A DNA stretch of 64,000 bases from an uncultured Lachnospiraceae bacterium (GCA_910584965.1 CAJUDZ010000004.1:62001-126000), one strand, 5' to 3'. Shown: positions 35,983-45,288, counted from the first letter of the stretch. Notes: generated by a model not told the origin, from the letters alone. Numbers and translations: made by a program.

Positions 35983-37830
35983 ATGGCGGTTAATATGCAG
36001 AAACATAAGGAAATTGTGCACAAGATTATCTGTATTCTGCTGGCAGTCTGCTCCGCAGCCGCGCTTGGCATTGATTTTGAGAGCGGCGCGGAAACGGGGA
36101 GGGGAGGAATAGCAGTTCTTTCTTCCTTTCATGGCTGGGGTATGGGGCAGGCTGTTTTCGTATTTTTTCTTGCCGCATTTTATCACGATATTCATAAAAA
36201 AACACCGCATATACAAAAAGATACCGCATTTTTTTCGCTGTTTTTATCGGTACTGGTATTGATTGGGCTGTGTTACCGGAATGCAACAGGCATTGCGCTC
36301 TGCATGCTGAATACCGTACAGCTTTGCAAAACGGCGATTGTTCTGATCGGATACGGCGTGCTGTTTTACGGCCTGCTCGTGCTTCTGCTCCGTTTTATGA
36401 AGGACCTGTCGGTGAAGCATATCGGGAAAAAAACGCAGGAGGTGGGGGACGAAAAAAAGAACGCTGTCAGGACTGCGGCTTTTCTGTTTGTCTGCTGGCT
36501 GCCTTATCTGATCGTCTGTTATCCCGGAACCGCTCTGTATGATGCCGGAACCATGCTGGCACAGTATTTCGGTCTGGAACCGCTGACGAATCATCATCCT
36601 TATTTTCAGATCATCTTTCTTGCGGTTTTCATCAATCTGGGGAGTACGCTCGGCTCGGCGGCTTTCGGGATGTTTTTGTATGTTCTGCTGCAGGTGGCGG
36701 CCTTTATCTGCGTACTGGTTTATATGACAGAAGTATTTCGAAAGCTGGGTGTGGGCAGAAACATACTGCGGGCGCTGATTTGCCTGTATGCTTTTCTGCC
36801 GGTTTTTCCTGTTTATGCCATTTCGGTCGGAAAGAATATCAATTTCGCAATTGTCATTCTGCTTCTGACCGTGTATATGTTTGAGACGGCCCTGGATCCC
36901 GAAGCGTTTGTCCGCAGCCGTCCTAAAATGATTCTGCTTCCGGTTCTGCTGGTTCTTCTGTGCCCGTTTCGGAATGAGGGACTTGCGGTTGTCGTCGGCT
37001 GTTTTCCCTGTTTTATATGGATTGCCGGAAAATACCGGAAAGTGTTCATGGGAATTTTCGCCGGCGTTCTGATCTTTGTCGCATTCTGGTTCAAAGGCAT
37101 TCTGCCGATGGCCGGCGTTGCGCCCGGAAGCATTGCGGAAAGCATGTCCATTCCTTTTCTGCAGACGGCGCGGTGCGTTGCTTATTACGGAGACGAAATG
37201 TCCGAAGAAGAAAGAACAGCCATAGACAGAATTTTGGAATTTGATACGCTCCCGGAACGTTATCTGCCCGAATTTTCCGATCGGGTAAAGGAACGTTATA
37301 ACAACGAAGCGACAAAAGAAGACTGGGAAGCATATCTGAAAGTTTACTGGAAACAGGCCCTGGAGCATCCTGTCACCTATCTGGATGCGGTGCTGAACAA
37401 ATGCTATGGCTATTTTTATCCGGACGACCCAGGACGGACGAAGGCGTATTATGTCGTAGGCGCAGGCATTTATCAGCTGATTGAGAAAGGGTACGATCTG
37501 GAGTCAAAATTTCCGGGACCGGTGGCATGGCTGGATCAGTTTATGACGGTGTTCCGCGAAATCCCGCTGCTTGGGTATACGACTTCGATCGGCGCGTATT
37601 TCTGGTGTACTTTTATCTTTCTGTTTTTTCTGTTAAAATGTAAAAAGCCAAAACTGCTTGTTGTATATATGCCGGCGGTTCTGATGTTTCTGGTATGTGC
37701 GGCATCTCCGGTCAATGCGTATTTCCGGTATGGACTGTCGGTAGTGTTTACCGTACCGTTATTCTTTCTGATAACATGTTATGCGCTTGGGATGGAAAGG
37801 AATCAGGTAAGATATGAAAATTTTTTATGA
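35983..37830 (+). CDS. Large polytopic membrane protein, DUF6020-like (GT-C style)
   Basis: About 615 residues with 12 or more membrane segments. A large polar stretch between helices (about residues 395-500, with YLPEFSDRVKERYNNEATKEDWEAYLKVYW) is probably outside the cell. The overall plan resembles GT-C glycosyltransferases and the DUF6020 family, but a clear catalytic D-D/E motif was not found. The start at 35983 or 35995 is uncertain. It overlaps the next, similar membrane gene by 17 bp, suggesting a joint envelope or surface-sugar role. Confidence 0.65.
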   Translation: MAVNMQKHKEIVHKIICILLAVCSAAALGIDFESGAETGRGGIAVLSSFHGWGMGQAVFVFFLAAFYHDIHKKTPHIQKDTAFFSLFLSVLVLIGLCYRNATGIALCMLNTVQLCKTAIVLIGYGVLFYGLLVLLLRFMKDLSVKHIGKKTQEVGDEKKNAVRTAAFLFVCWLPYLIVCYPGTALYDAGTMLAQYFGLEPLTNHHPYFQIIFLAVFINLGSTLGSAAFGMFLYVLLQVAAFICVLVYMTEVFRKLGVGRNILRALICLYAFLPVFPVYAISVGKNINFAIVILLLTVYMFETALDPEAFVRSRPKMILLPVLLVLLCPFRNEGLAVVVGCFPCFIWIAGKYRKVFMGIFAGVLIFVAFWFKGILPMAGVAPGSIAESMSIPFLQTARCVAYYGDEMSEEERTAIDRILEFDTLPERYLPEFSDRVKERYNNEATKEDWEAYLKVYWKQALEHPVTYLDAVLNKCYGYFYPDDPGRTKAYYVVGAGIYQLIEKGYDLESKFPGPVAWLDQFMTVFREIPLLGYTTSIGAYFWCTFIFLFFLLKCKKPKLLVVYMPAVLMFLVCAASPVNAYFRYGLSVVFTVPLFFLITCYALGMERNQVRYENFL

Positions 37831-39526
37831 CAAAAAATATCGAATTCCGGCATGCTTCTTTCTGCTTCTTTTACTCTGTGCCAATCTGTTATATTGGGGG
37901 AGCCGCAAGGAAGGCTTTTTCTGCGACGAATTATATTCCTATCATTTTACACATAATGTATCCAATCCGTACCTTGTGGAAGAACAGGAAGGGGAGACCT
38001 GGCTGAACAACTGGCATTCCTCGGCGTTCTTTCGGGACTATCTGACGTTGGACAGCGAAGAAAGATTCGATATTTCCGGTGTGTGGAATGCGATCGAGGC
38101 AGATGTGCATCCGCCGCTTTTTTATCTGTTTCTGGAATTGTCTTCCTCCGTATTTTCGACGGTATTTCCGGGCATCTTTACAAAGTGGAGCGGGATATTT
38201 GTCAACATTGCGTTTTTCATACTTACGATTTTCTTTTTATGGAAGTTATCCAAAGAACTGACAGAATCGGTTTTCTGGTCCGCGGCGGTCTGCATGCTGT
38301 ACGGTTTCAGCGCCGGTGCGGTCAGTACGGTTGTTTTTATCAGGATGTATATGGTATTTACCTGTCTGGCCGTTCTTTTCACCCTCCTGAACGCTTTGTT
38401 GTGGAAATCGTTATGGAATGAAGAGGGAAAAGGAAAAAAATGGCTTTTCCCGGCACTGTCCGTAACGACGATTCTCGGTATTCTGACGCAGTATTATTTT
38501 CTGATCTATGCTTTTTTGATCTGTGTGGTAATCTGGGTATGCGCAATGCTGAAGCGCAGGTGGGCTTTTATGCTGCAATATACCGGCGCCATGTCGGCAG
38601 GACTTGCGGGAAGCTGCCTGATCTGGCCAGATATGCTGGTGGATATTTTTGACGGATACAGGGGCGCGGAGGCGTTTGCCAATTTGGCCGCGGGAGAGAG
38701 CGTAACGGAAGCTTTTGCAGAGTTTCTGGACATTTTGAACGGGGAACTGTTTGGAAAAGGCGCCGTTTTGCTTCTTATCTTTGTCCTGCTGCTTTTGGCC
38801 GGCCGTTTCCTGTCGTCCTGGTGGCGTATGGAAAAGTATATGGACAAGGATAACAGCGTCCATATTCTGTTTCGGAAAAAAACGCCGCCCCAAAAACTGG
38901 AACTTCGGTTTACCGTACAGGATTTTATCTGGGTTCATGTTTTATTTGCAGTAGTTTTTTACATTATTTTTATGTCCAAAATCGCACCATACAGGGAAGA
39001 CCGGTATATTTTCCCGGTATTTCCGCTGATCGTTCTGCTTGCAGCTTCCCTCATCGGAAAACTCGTTTCCGGTATGCCCGGACAAATATCGGCGGCTGCG
39101 GTTATGCTGTTGAGCGCCTGTATGCTGGCCGGCTACCTTTTCCCCGGCGTTCATTATCTGTATCAGGGAACCGGGAATAAACTGGAAACGGTGAGCCTGT
39201 ATTCGAACCTTCCGACCTTTTATGTCACATCGGGAAGCAGTTATCGCGCCTGCGGGGAAAGTGTGTATTTTTCGATGGCCGAATGCACTTATCCGGTATC
39301 GGGCAGCGAGATTCATACGATTCCCGAAGCGCTTGCCGGACTGGCCGGGGAAGAGGACATCCGTGCGGACATTGCCGATGAAAATATTACCCGGTGTCTT
39401 TTCTACATTGATCTGATTTACGAAGACCGGGAACTGCTTGTGCAGCAGATAGCGCAGTTGTTTCCCGGAGAAGAAATGCGGTTTCTGTTCGATACGGAAT
39501 ACAGCGCCGTTTATATTTTAGAATAG
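37814..39526 (+). CDS. Putative GT-C membrane glycosyltransferase
   Basis: 570 residues with about 11 membrane segments. The first outside loop contains GFFCDELYSYHF, matching the DE-containing first loop of ArnT/PMT-type enzymes that use polyprenyl-phosphate sugars, and ADVHPPLFYLFLEL, a common second signature. Residues after about 450 form a soluble C-terminal domain. The acceptor is unknown. The start ATG lies inside the end of the preceding gene. Confidence 0.72.
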   Translation: MKIFYDKKYRIPACFFLLLLLCANLLYWGSRKEGFFCDELYSYHFTHNVSNPYLVEEQEGETWLNNWHSSAFFRDYLTLDSEERFDISGVWNAIEADVHPPLFYLFLELSSSVFSTVFPGIFTKWSGIFVNIAFFILTIFFLWKLSKELTESVFWSAAVCMLYGFSAGAVSTVVFIRMYMVFTCLAVLFTLLNALLWKSLWNEEGKGKKWLFPALSVTTILGILTQYYFLIYAFLICVVIWVCAMLKRRWAFMLQYTGAMSAGLAGSCLIWPDMLVDIFDGYRGAEAFANLAAGESVTEAFAEFLDILNGELFGKGAVLLLIFVLLLLAGRFLSSWWRMEKYMDKDNSVHILFRKKTPPQKLELRFTVQDFIWVHVLFAVVFYIIFMSKIAPYREDRYIFPVFPLIVLLAASLIGKLVSGMPGQISAAAVMLLSACMLAGYLFPGVHYLYQGTGNKLETVSLYSNLPTFYVTSGSSYRACGESVYFSMAECTYPVSGSEIHTIPEALAGLAGEEDIRADIADENITRCLFYIDLIYEDRELLVQQIAQLFPGEEMRFLFDTEYSAVYILE

Positions 39527-39563
39527 ATATATTGCAAATTTCAAAAATATTTTTGTCCAGATA

Positions 39564-39592
39564 TTGACAAATCCGGGCAGAAAGGATAAAAT
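39564..39592 (+). promoter_or_regulatory. Strong promoter of the rplU operon
   Basis: TTGACA (39564-39569) and TAAAAT (39587-39592) with a 17-bp spacer. Transcription would start near 39599, leaving a leader of about 105 nt before rplU. Confidence 0.85.
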
Positions 39593-39598
39593 ATTTGA

Positions 39599-39690
39599 GT
39601 ATGCCGCACAGTGGGGTATAAGTGTGCCGGATGTCGTTAAAAATCCGGCGTCACCGAAGCTGGCGAGTAAGATGAACGGTTGTTCATGAA
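39599..39690 (+). ncRNA. Probable L21 leader (autoregulatory rplU 5' UTR)
   Basis: The leader can form GCCGGAT (39626-39632) with ATCCGGC (39643-39649), and ATGAAC (39672-39677) with GTTCAT (39682-39687) just before the AGGAGG. Position, length and the TGCCGCACAGTGGGGTAT start suit the Firmicute L21 leader, which is thought to let L21 control its own operon. The match to the family is from memory. Confidence 0.6.
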
Positions 39691-39703
39691 TAGGAGGTGC
39701 CAT

Positions 39704-40009
39704 ATGTACGCAATTATTGCAACAGGTGGAAAGCAGTACAAAGTTTCCGAAGGAGATGTGATCAGAGTTGAGAAACTCGACGCGGAAGTAGGAGCTGCTG
39801 TTACATTTGACCAGGTGGTAGCGGTCAGCGATAAAGAGCTGAAAGTTGCAGGCGATGTTGCAGGCGCAACCGTAACCGGAACGGTTATGGATCAGGGACG
39901 CGCCCGTAAAATTATCGTTTACAAGTATAAGAGAAAATCCGGCTATCATAAGAAAAACGGTCACAGACAAGCATACACTCAGGTAAAAATCGAAAAGATC
40001 AACGCATAA
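39704..40009 (+). CDS. rplU: 50S ribosomal protein L21
   Basis: 101 residues from the ATG at 39704, preceded by TAGGAGGTG; upstream in-frame codons are part of the leader. The typical L21 start MYAIIATGGKQYKV and a basic C terminus are present. It binds 23S rRNA in the large subunit. First gene of rplU-prp-rpmA. Confidence 0.97.
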   Translation: MYAIIATGGKQYKVSEGDVIRVEKLDAEVGAAVTFDQVVAVSDKELKVAGDVAGATVTGTVMDQGRARKIIVYKYKRKSGYHKKNGHRQAYTQVKIEKINA

Positions 40010-40042
40010 TGCTGTGCACTGATGAATGCTTAAAGGTGTGAA

Positions 40043-40372
40043 ATGACGAGTATAACATTTCATATAACGAAGTCGGGAGAATATAAAGATTTCATATGCA
40101 GCGGACATGCCGGGGCCGGCCGTTACGGAAAAGATATTGTCTGCGCATCGATTTCCGTTCTTGTGATCAATACGATCAATTCGTTAGAAGAGATCGCGCA
40201 TGAGAAGATCACGGTGGAAAGCGATGAAGAGCGCGGCCTGATCGTATGTCGGTTCGAGGAATCTTTGCGGGAAACGTCTAAAATACTGGTGGATTCTCTC
40301 GTACTCGGACTTTCCCATATTGCGGAGCAGTATGGGAGAAAATACTGTAAACTGGAGTTTAAGGAGGTGTAA
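40043..40372 (+). CDS. prp: Ribosomal-processing cysteine protease Prp
   Basis: 109 residues. The catalytic pair is visible: H22 in CSGHAGAG and C34 in DIVCASISVL. Prp removes the N-terminal leader of L27 before ribosome assembly in Firmicutes. It lies between rplU and rpmA, its normal place, and the L27 here carries the matching cleavage site. Confidence 0.95.
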   Translation: MTSITFHITKSGEYKDFICSGHAGAGRYGKDIVCASISVLVINTINSLEEIAHEKITVESDEERGLIVCRFEESLRETSKILVDSLVLGLSHIAEQYGRKYCKLEFKEV

Positions 40373-40376
40373 TACC

Positions 40377-40664
40377 ATGTTAAATATGAACCTTCAATTT
40401 TTTGCACACAAAAAGGGTGTCGGCTCTACCAAGAACGGCAGAGATTCCGAAGCAAAGAGACTGGGTGCAAAAAGAGCTGACGGACAATTTGTGAAGGCTG
40501 GAAACATTCTGTACAGACAGCGCGGAACCAAAATTCATCCGGGTACAAATGTAGGCATCGGCGGAGACGATACTTTGTTTGCATTGGTTGACGGAGTTCT
40601 TCGTTTTGAAAGAAAAGGAAGAGATAAAAAACAGGCTTCTGTATATCCTGTGGAAAGAAACTAA
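40377..40664 (+). CDS. rpmA: 50S ribosomal protein L27 with Prp-cleaved leader
   Basis: 95 residues from the ATG at 40377, preceded by AAGGAGGTG. The N terminus MLNMNLQFFAHKKG contains the Prp site, cleaved after FF, leaving the AHKKG end of mature L27 that reaches the peptidyl-transferase centre. The rest is standard L27. A terminator follows. Confidence 0.97.
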   Translation: MLNMNLQFFAHKKGVGSTKNGRDSEAKRLGAKRADGQFVKAGNILYRQRGTKIHPGTNVGIGGDDTLFALVDGVLRFERKGRDKKQASVYPVERN

Positions 40665-40671
40665 AAGAACC

Positions 40672-40707
40672 GGGCTTCAAACATAACTCATGTTTGGAGC
40701 CCTTTTT
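40672..40707 (+). terminator. Terminator between rpmA and obgE
   Basis: A 13-bp stem (40672-40684 with 40690-40702, one G-T pair) with a 5-nt loop and five T. Since no other promoter is obvious in the short gap, it may let only part of transcription pass on to obgE. Confidence 0.88.
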
Positions 40708-40731
40708 CCTAATCGAAGAAAGGGCTGGAAT

Positions 40732-42018
40732 ATGTTTGCAGATCGTGCAAAAATTTATGTAAGAAGCGGAAAAGGCGGCGACGGACATGTTTCCTTCCGG
40801 AGAGAAAAGTATGTGCCGAACGGCGGCCCCGACGGCGGCGACGGCGGCAGCGGCGGAAATGTCTATTTTGTTGTGGATGAGGGGTTAAATACACTGACGG
40901 ATTTCCGTCATATCCGAAAATACTGCGCAGGAAATGGTGCGGAAGGCGGAAAACGCAACTGTGCCGGTAAAAACGGAGAGGATATCGTTATCAAAGTGCC
41001 TGCCGGAACCATCATCAAAGAAGCGGAGAGCGGCAAGGTAATTGTCGATATGTCCGGCGATAACAGGAAAGTGCTGTTATTGAAAGGCGGAAGGGGCGGC
41101 AGCGGCAACCAGCACTATGCGACAAGCAAGATGCAGGCTCCCAAATACGCGCAGCCCGGCCAGCCGGCAATGGAACTGGACCTTTTACTGGAATTGAAAG
41201 TCATTGCGGATGTGGGACTTGTCGGATTTCCGAACGTCGGAAAATCCACACTGTTATCGAAAGTGACCAATGCCCGGCCCAAAATCGCAAACTATCATTT
41301 TACAACGCTGAATCCCAATCTTGGCGTGGTCGATTTGGAGGACGCCAAAGGCTTTGTGATCGCGGACATTCCGGGACTGATCGAAGGCGCGTCGGAAGGT
41401 ATCGGTCTCGGCCATGAGTTTCTGCGGCATATCGAACGGACGAAAGTGATCGTGCATATTGTCGATGCCGCATCCACGGAAGGCCGGGACCCGGTGGAAG
41501 ACATCTATGCGATTAACCGGGAACTGGAAGCGTATAATCCGGAAATTGCCACAAGGCCGCAGATCATTGCCGCCAATAAAATCGATATGATTTGGGAAGA
41601 CGATGATCCTACAGCCCGCATACGTGCGGAATTTGAGCCAAAAGGCATTCCGGTCTATCCCATTTCGGCAATTAGCGGAAAAGGGGTAAGAGAGCTTCTG
41701 TATGCGGTACAGAATAAGCTGGACGGTCTGAGCAGCGAACCGGTCATTTTTGAACAGGAATATGTGCCGGGAGAATATCAGACCGTAACAAATGAGCCGT
41801 TTACGGTCGCGTATGATGCCGAGAACGATGAATATGTAGTGGAAGGTCCCCGCATTGAAAAAATGCTTTCTTACACGAATCTGGAGTCCGAAAAGGGATT
41901 CCTGTTTTTCCAGAATTTTCTGAAAGAGCAGGGTATTTTAAAAGAACTGGAAGGACTCGGTATTCAGGAAGGCGATACGGTCAGGATGTACGGGCTTTCT
42001 TTTGACTATTACAAATAA
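40732..42018 (+). CDS. obgE: Obg-family GTPase
   Basis: 428 residues from the ATG at 40732, preceded by AGAAAGGG; an upstream in-frame ATG at 40690 lies in the terminator. Three domains: the Gly-rich Obg fold (1-158), a GTPase domain (about 159-330) with GFPNVGKSTL, DIPGL and NKID, and a C-terminal OCT domain (about 350-428). It acts in 50S maturation and stress signalling. Confidence 0.96.
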   Translation: MFADRAKIYVRSGKGGDGHVSFRREKYVPNGGPDGGDGGSGGNVYFVVDEGLNTLTDFRHIRKYCAGNGAEGGKRNCAGKNGEDIVIKVPAGTIIKEAESGKVIVDMSGDNRKVLLLKGGRGGSGNQHYATSKMQAPKYAQPGQPAMELDLLLELKVIADVGLVGFPNVGKSTLLSKVTNARPKIANYHFTTLNPNLGVVDLEDAKGFVIADIPGLIEGASEGIGLGHEFLRHIERTKVIVHIVDAASTEGRDPVEDIYAINRELEAYNPEIATRPQIIAANKIDMIWEDDDPTARIRAEFEPKGIPVYPISAISGKGVRELLYAVQNKLDGLSSEPVIFEQEYVPGEYQTVTNEPFTVAYDAENDEYVVEGPRIEKMLSYTNLESEKGFLFFQNFLKEQGILKELEGLGIQEGDTVRMYGLSFDYYK

Positions 42019-42029
42019 GGAGCGATGAA

Positions 42030-42323
42030 ATGACGAGCAAACAAAGAGCTTATTTAAAAAGCCTTGCAAACGGTCTGGAGCCGATTTTTCAAGTTGGAAA
42101 GTCCAGCCTGACGCCGGAATTTACGGAAGCGGTGGACGAAGCTTTCAATACAAGGGAACTGTTAAAAATCGCGGTTTTGAAAAACTGTGCCGACGATCCG
42201 AAGGAGATTGCCGCCGTTATCGCGGAAAGAACGCATTCCCAGGTCGTTCAGGTGATCGGGAAAAAATTCATTCTGTATCGGCCGGATAAGAAAAAACCGA
42301 AAATCATGCTGGAAAGGGTATGA
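42030..42323 (+). CDS. yhbY: YhbY-family CRM-domain RNA-binding protein
   Basis: 97 residues, all one CRM domain, with the family signature QVGKSSLTPEF and a GKKFILYRP end. Such proteins bind pre-50S particles. It lies 12 bp after obgE and its stop overlaps the nadD start, as in many Firmicutes. Confidence 0.92.
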   Translation: MTSKQRAYLKSLANGLEPIFQVGKSSLTPEFTEAVDEAFNTRELLKIAVLKNCADDPKEIAAVIAERTHSQVVQVIGKKFILYRPDKKKPKIMLERV

Positions 42324-42934
42324 GTCCTTTGAAAAAAACCGGAATTATGGGCGGAACATTCAATCCGATTCATCTGGGTCATCTCGTTATTGCAGAAAAA
42401 GCAAGAGAGCAGTTTGAACTGGATGAAGTTCTTTTTATGCCAAGCGGCATCCCTTATATGAAAGACTGCCGGGAAGTTCTGCCCGGACAGATCAGAACCA
42501 AAATGACGGAACTTGCGATTCGCACCAATCCTTTTTTTTCCGTTTCTACAATGGAAGTGGAGAGGGAAGGCCGTACCTATACGTATGAAACGCTGGAATG
42601 TCTTTGCGGACAAAATCCGGATACCGAATATTATTTTATACTCGGCGCGGACAGCCTGTGGCACATGGAAGCATGGAAGCATCCCGAACGCATTTTCGCA
42701 GCCAGTCATATTCTGGCGGCAGTACGGGAAAATAAATCGATGGAAGAAATGGAAAAACAGGCCTCGCATTTAAGAGAAAAGTTTGGCGCCCGTATTGATC
42801 TGCTTCAGACCGGACAACTGGAAATATCATCATCCATGATCCGCGGTCTGTGCCGGGAAGAAAAATCTATCCGTTATCTGGTGCCCGAAGCGGTCTATGA
42901 TTATATTATCCAAAATAAACTGTACAGGAAATAG
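42320..42934 (+). CDS. nadD: Nicotinate-nucleotide adenylyltransferase
   Basis: 204 residues. It makes deamido-NAD from nicotinate mononucleotide and ATP. Nucleotidyltransferase motif GGTFNPIHLGHLVIAE at the N terminus and ISSSMIRGL near residue 170. It starts with ATG overlapping the yhbY stop (ATGA). Confidence 0.95.
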   Translation: MSPLKKTGIMGGTFNPIHLGHLVIAEKAREQFELDEVLFMPSGIPYMKDCREVLPGQIRTKMTELAIRTNPFFSVSTMEVEREGRTYTYETLECLCGQNPDTEYYFILGADSLWHMEAWKHPERIFAASHILAAVRENKSMEEMEKQASHLREKFGARIDLLQTGQLEISSSMIRGLCREEKSIRYLVPEAVYDYIIQNKLYRK

Positions 42935-42978
42935 CAGATATCATTCTAAAAAAATTCTGGGGGAACGGGGGAACAGGT

Positions 42979-43620
42979 ATGAAAACTCTCGAAATAAAAA
43001 CGGCGGATTTGAAGAAACTAAGAAAAGAGATGGAGAAAGAACTTCAGGCAAAACGTTATGAACATACGCTGAGCGTTGCCTATACGGCTGCGGCGCTTGC
43101 TTCGGTGTACGACGAAGATTCCGGCAAGGCGCTGATTGCGGGCATGCTTCATGACTGTGCAAAATGCCTCTCCGCCAAAAAGTTAATTTCCATTTGTGAA
43201 AAAAACGATCTTCCTGTATCGGAAATGGAACTGCAGAATCCGACTGCACTGTTGCACGCAAAAGTCGGAAGTTTTCTGGCAAAAGAAAAATACGGCATAG
43301 AAGATGAAGATGTTTTAAACGCAATCCGTTATCATACAACAGGCCGTCCCTGCATGAGCACACTGGAAAAAATATTGTATATTGCAGATTACATCGAACC
43401 GGGCAGAAAGCATGCTTCCAATCTTTTACAGATACGTCGTATGGCATTCCAGGACCTGGATAAAACACTCTTTAAAATTCTGGAAGACACATTATCCTAT
43501 CTGCATTCGGTAAGCGGCCATCTTGATGAAAACGTGCAAAAGATCGGCCCTGTTGACCCGATTACACAGGAAACATATCTGTACTATAAAAATAGTTTCA
43601 GGAAAGGACAGGATATATGA
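42979..43620 (+). CDS. yqeK: YqeK-family HD phosphohydrolase
   Basis: 213 residues. HD-domain enzyme that splits diadenosine tetraphosphate into two ADP. Metal ligands: His in RYEHTLSVA, HD in MLHDCAKC, and later His/Asp in LLHAKVGS and IADYIEPGR. Its end overlaps rsfS by 4 bp, the normal nadD-yqeK-rsfS order. Confidence 0.93.
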   Translation: MKTLEIKTADLKKLRKEMEKELQAKRYEHTLSVAYTAAALASVYDEDSGKALIAGMLHDCAKCLSAKKLISICEKNDLPVSEMELQNPTALLHAKVGSFLAKEKYGIEDEDVLNAIRYHTTGRPCMSTLEKILYIADYIEPGRKHASNLLQIRRMAFQDLDKTLFKILEDTLSYLHSVSGHLDENVQKIGPVDPITQETYLYYKNSFRKGQDI

Positions 43621-43964
43621 ATGCAAAAGAAATGACAAAACTTGCGGTTGATGCGCTGGAAGACAAAAAGGCGGAGGATATTAAAATTATTGATATCAGC
43701 CATATTTCCACAATCGCGGATTACTTTATTATTGCGAGCGGCACCAATAAAAGCCAGATACAGTCCATGACTGACAACGTAGCCGAAAAGCTTGGAAAAG
43801 CCGGACACCCTGAAAAACACATCGAAGGATATCAGAATGCAAACTGGATTCTGATGGACTTCCAGGATATCATTGTGCATATTTTCGATAAAGAAAATCT
43901 TTTGTTCTATGATCTGGAACGTATCTGGCGGGATGGGATTGTAATTGAGAAGGAGCAGCTTTAA
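43617..43964 (+). CDS. rsfS: Ribosomal silencing factor RsfS
   Basis: 115 residues, the family length. It binds L14 and blocks subunit joining when nutrients are short. The RsfS signature DYFIIASGTNKSQIQSM and NWILMDFQDIIVHIFD are present. Last gene of the obgE operon. Confidence 0.95.
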   Translation: MNAKEMTKLAVDALEDKKAEDIKIIDISHISTIADYFIIASGTNKSQIQSMTDNVAEKLGKAGHPEKHIEGYQNANWILMDFQDIIVHIFDKENLLFYDLERIWRDGIVIEKEQL

Positions 43965-43992
43965 AAAACGCACGCTCAGCAGCCTGCGTTCC

Positions 43993-44096
43993 AAGAATTT
44001 ACTGCGTAAATTCTTGTTTGAATCCCTCCGCGATTACAGCAAAGATCTTGTTTGAGTCCCTCTGCCATTACAGCAAAGAGAATGCTGTGCATTCTC
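43993..44096. repeat. Palindrome, 34-bp tandem repeat and hairpin after rsfS
   Basis: AAGAATTTAC (43993-44002) and GTAAATTCTT (44006-44015) form a perfect 10-bp stem. A 34-bp unit beginning TCTTGTTTGA occurs at 44012-44045 and 44046-44079 with a few differences. GAGAATGC (44078-44085) pairs with GCATTCTC (44089-44096). No reading frame is supported. Confidence 0.7.
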
Positions 44097-44107
44097 CGGC
44101 AAAATAT

Positions 44108-44150
44108 AAATAGTGGACTCCGGCAGAAAGCTGTCGGGCCCACTATTTTT
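44108..44150. terminator. Bidirectional terminator
   Basis: AAATAGTGG (44108-44116) pairs with CCACTATTT (44140-44148), with an inner CGGCAG/CTGTCG helix. T runs follow on the plus strand, and A-rich sequence precedes on the other side, so it can end both the rsfS operon and the convergent DUF378 gene. Confidence 0.85.
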
Positions 44151-44161
44151 AATACAGTTTT

Positions 44162-44383
44162 CTATTGTGACTCTTTCCTGGCCACACCGCCTGCATACAT
44201 ATAGAACGTGATGATATACAAACCGGCAATACCGACTACTGCATAAATAATTCTGGAAAGCCATGACATATTACCAAAAATAAAGGCTACCAGATCAAAA
44301 CTGAAGAAACCGATCAATCCCCAGTTAATTGCGCCAATAATGGCGACTGTCAGAGCGAGATAATCTAATCCTTTATTATTCAT
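44162..44383 (-). CDS. DUF378-family small membrane protein
   Basis: 73 residues. The start at 44383 is chosen because GGAAAGGGG lies 7 nt upstream; the ATG at 44389 is too close to it. Two membrane helices (about 8-30 and 43-62) with the DUF378 signature AIIGAINWGLIGFF. The family is small, widespread and of unknown function. Confidence 0.85.
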   Translation of the reverse strand: MNNKGLDYLALTVAIIGAINWGLIGFFSFDLVAFIFGNMSWLSRIIYAVVGIAGLYIITFYMYAGGVARKESQ

Positions 44384-44559
44384 ATTCATTCCCCTTTCCG
44401 TTGTTGAATAGAAACCAATCCTGGAAAATATCAATAATATCGATAAACGTAACGAGATATATCAATAGATTCTGAACATTATCTAAAATCAGTTCCCATC
44501 ATCCATTATTATTCCTTACAGAAGGGTATGTATACTGGAAATATTTTAACGCCGGGAAA

Positions 44560-45177
44560 TCAGTGATATAAACGGAAAACGCCAAAAACTTTTCCCAAAA
44601 TCTGGCAGTCATCGACAATGATCGGATCCATGTAATCATTTTCCGGCTGTAAGCGGATATGACCGTCTTCTTTATAAAACGTTTTGACCGTTGCGGAATC
44701 GTCGATTAAAGCTACAATCGTATCGCCGTTCTGTGCGGTACTGCAAGAATGCACAAAGATCTGATCACCGCTGTAAATGCCGGCATTGACCATGGAATCC
44801 CCCTTTACTTTCAGGACAAAAGATTCTCCGGTTGGAACCATGTCGGCAGGTACCGGAAAATAACTTTCGATATTTTCTTCCGCAAGAATCGGCGCACCGG
44901 CCGCAACGCTGCCGATCACAGGAAGGGAGACCATTTCTGTCCGAACCATCTGAAAATTATCGTCACAAATCTCAATAGCCCTCGGTTTGGTCGGATCGCG
45001 CTTGATATAGCCGTTTTTCTCCAGTGTTTCGAGATGTGAGTGAACAGAAGAGGTCGATTTTAACTGAACAGCCTCACAGATTTCGCGAACGGCCGGCGGA
45101 TATCCCCTTTTTAAAATTTCATCTTTAATATAATCAAGAATTTCCTGCTGTTTCTTTGTAATCTTACCTTGACCCAT
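44560..45177 (-). CDS. lexA: SOS repressor LexA
   Basis: 205 residues. An N-terminal winged helix (1-65) and a C-terminal S24 peptidase domain. The self-cleavage site is A93-G94 in VAAGAP; the catalytic pair is S128 (GDSM) and K165 (TVKTF). RecA filaments on damaged DNA trigger its self-cleavage. AAAGGAGG precedes the ATG. It is divergent from a YneA-like gene, the same arrangement as lexA-yneA in Bacillus, with LexA-like boxes between them. Confidence 0.96.
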   Translation of the reverse strand: MGQGKITKKQQEILDYIKDEILKRGYPPAVREICEAVQLKSTSSVHSHLETLEKNGYIKRDPTKPRAIEICDDNFQMVRTEMVSLPVIGSVAAGAPILAEENIESYFPVPADMVPTGESFVLKVKGDSMVNAGIYSGDQIFVHSCSTAQNGDTIVALIDDSATVKTFYKEDGHIRLQPENDYMDPIIVDDCQILGKVFGVFRLYH

Positions 45178-45276
45178 AAAATCCTCCTTTATACATTTTC
45201 ATTGAAAAAAACAGTCAAATGAACAGTTCTGATAACATCTTATCATATAACAATCAAAAAAGCAAACATATATTCA

Positions 45277-45288
45277 GAATATTTGTTC
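45277..45288. promoter_or_regulatory. Candidate LexA box on the lexA side
   Basis: GAATATTTGTTC differs by one base from the Firmicute GAAC-N4-GTTC form. It lies 100 bp upstream of lexA and could mediate autoregulation. Confidence 0.5.
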
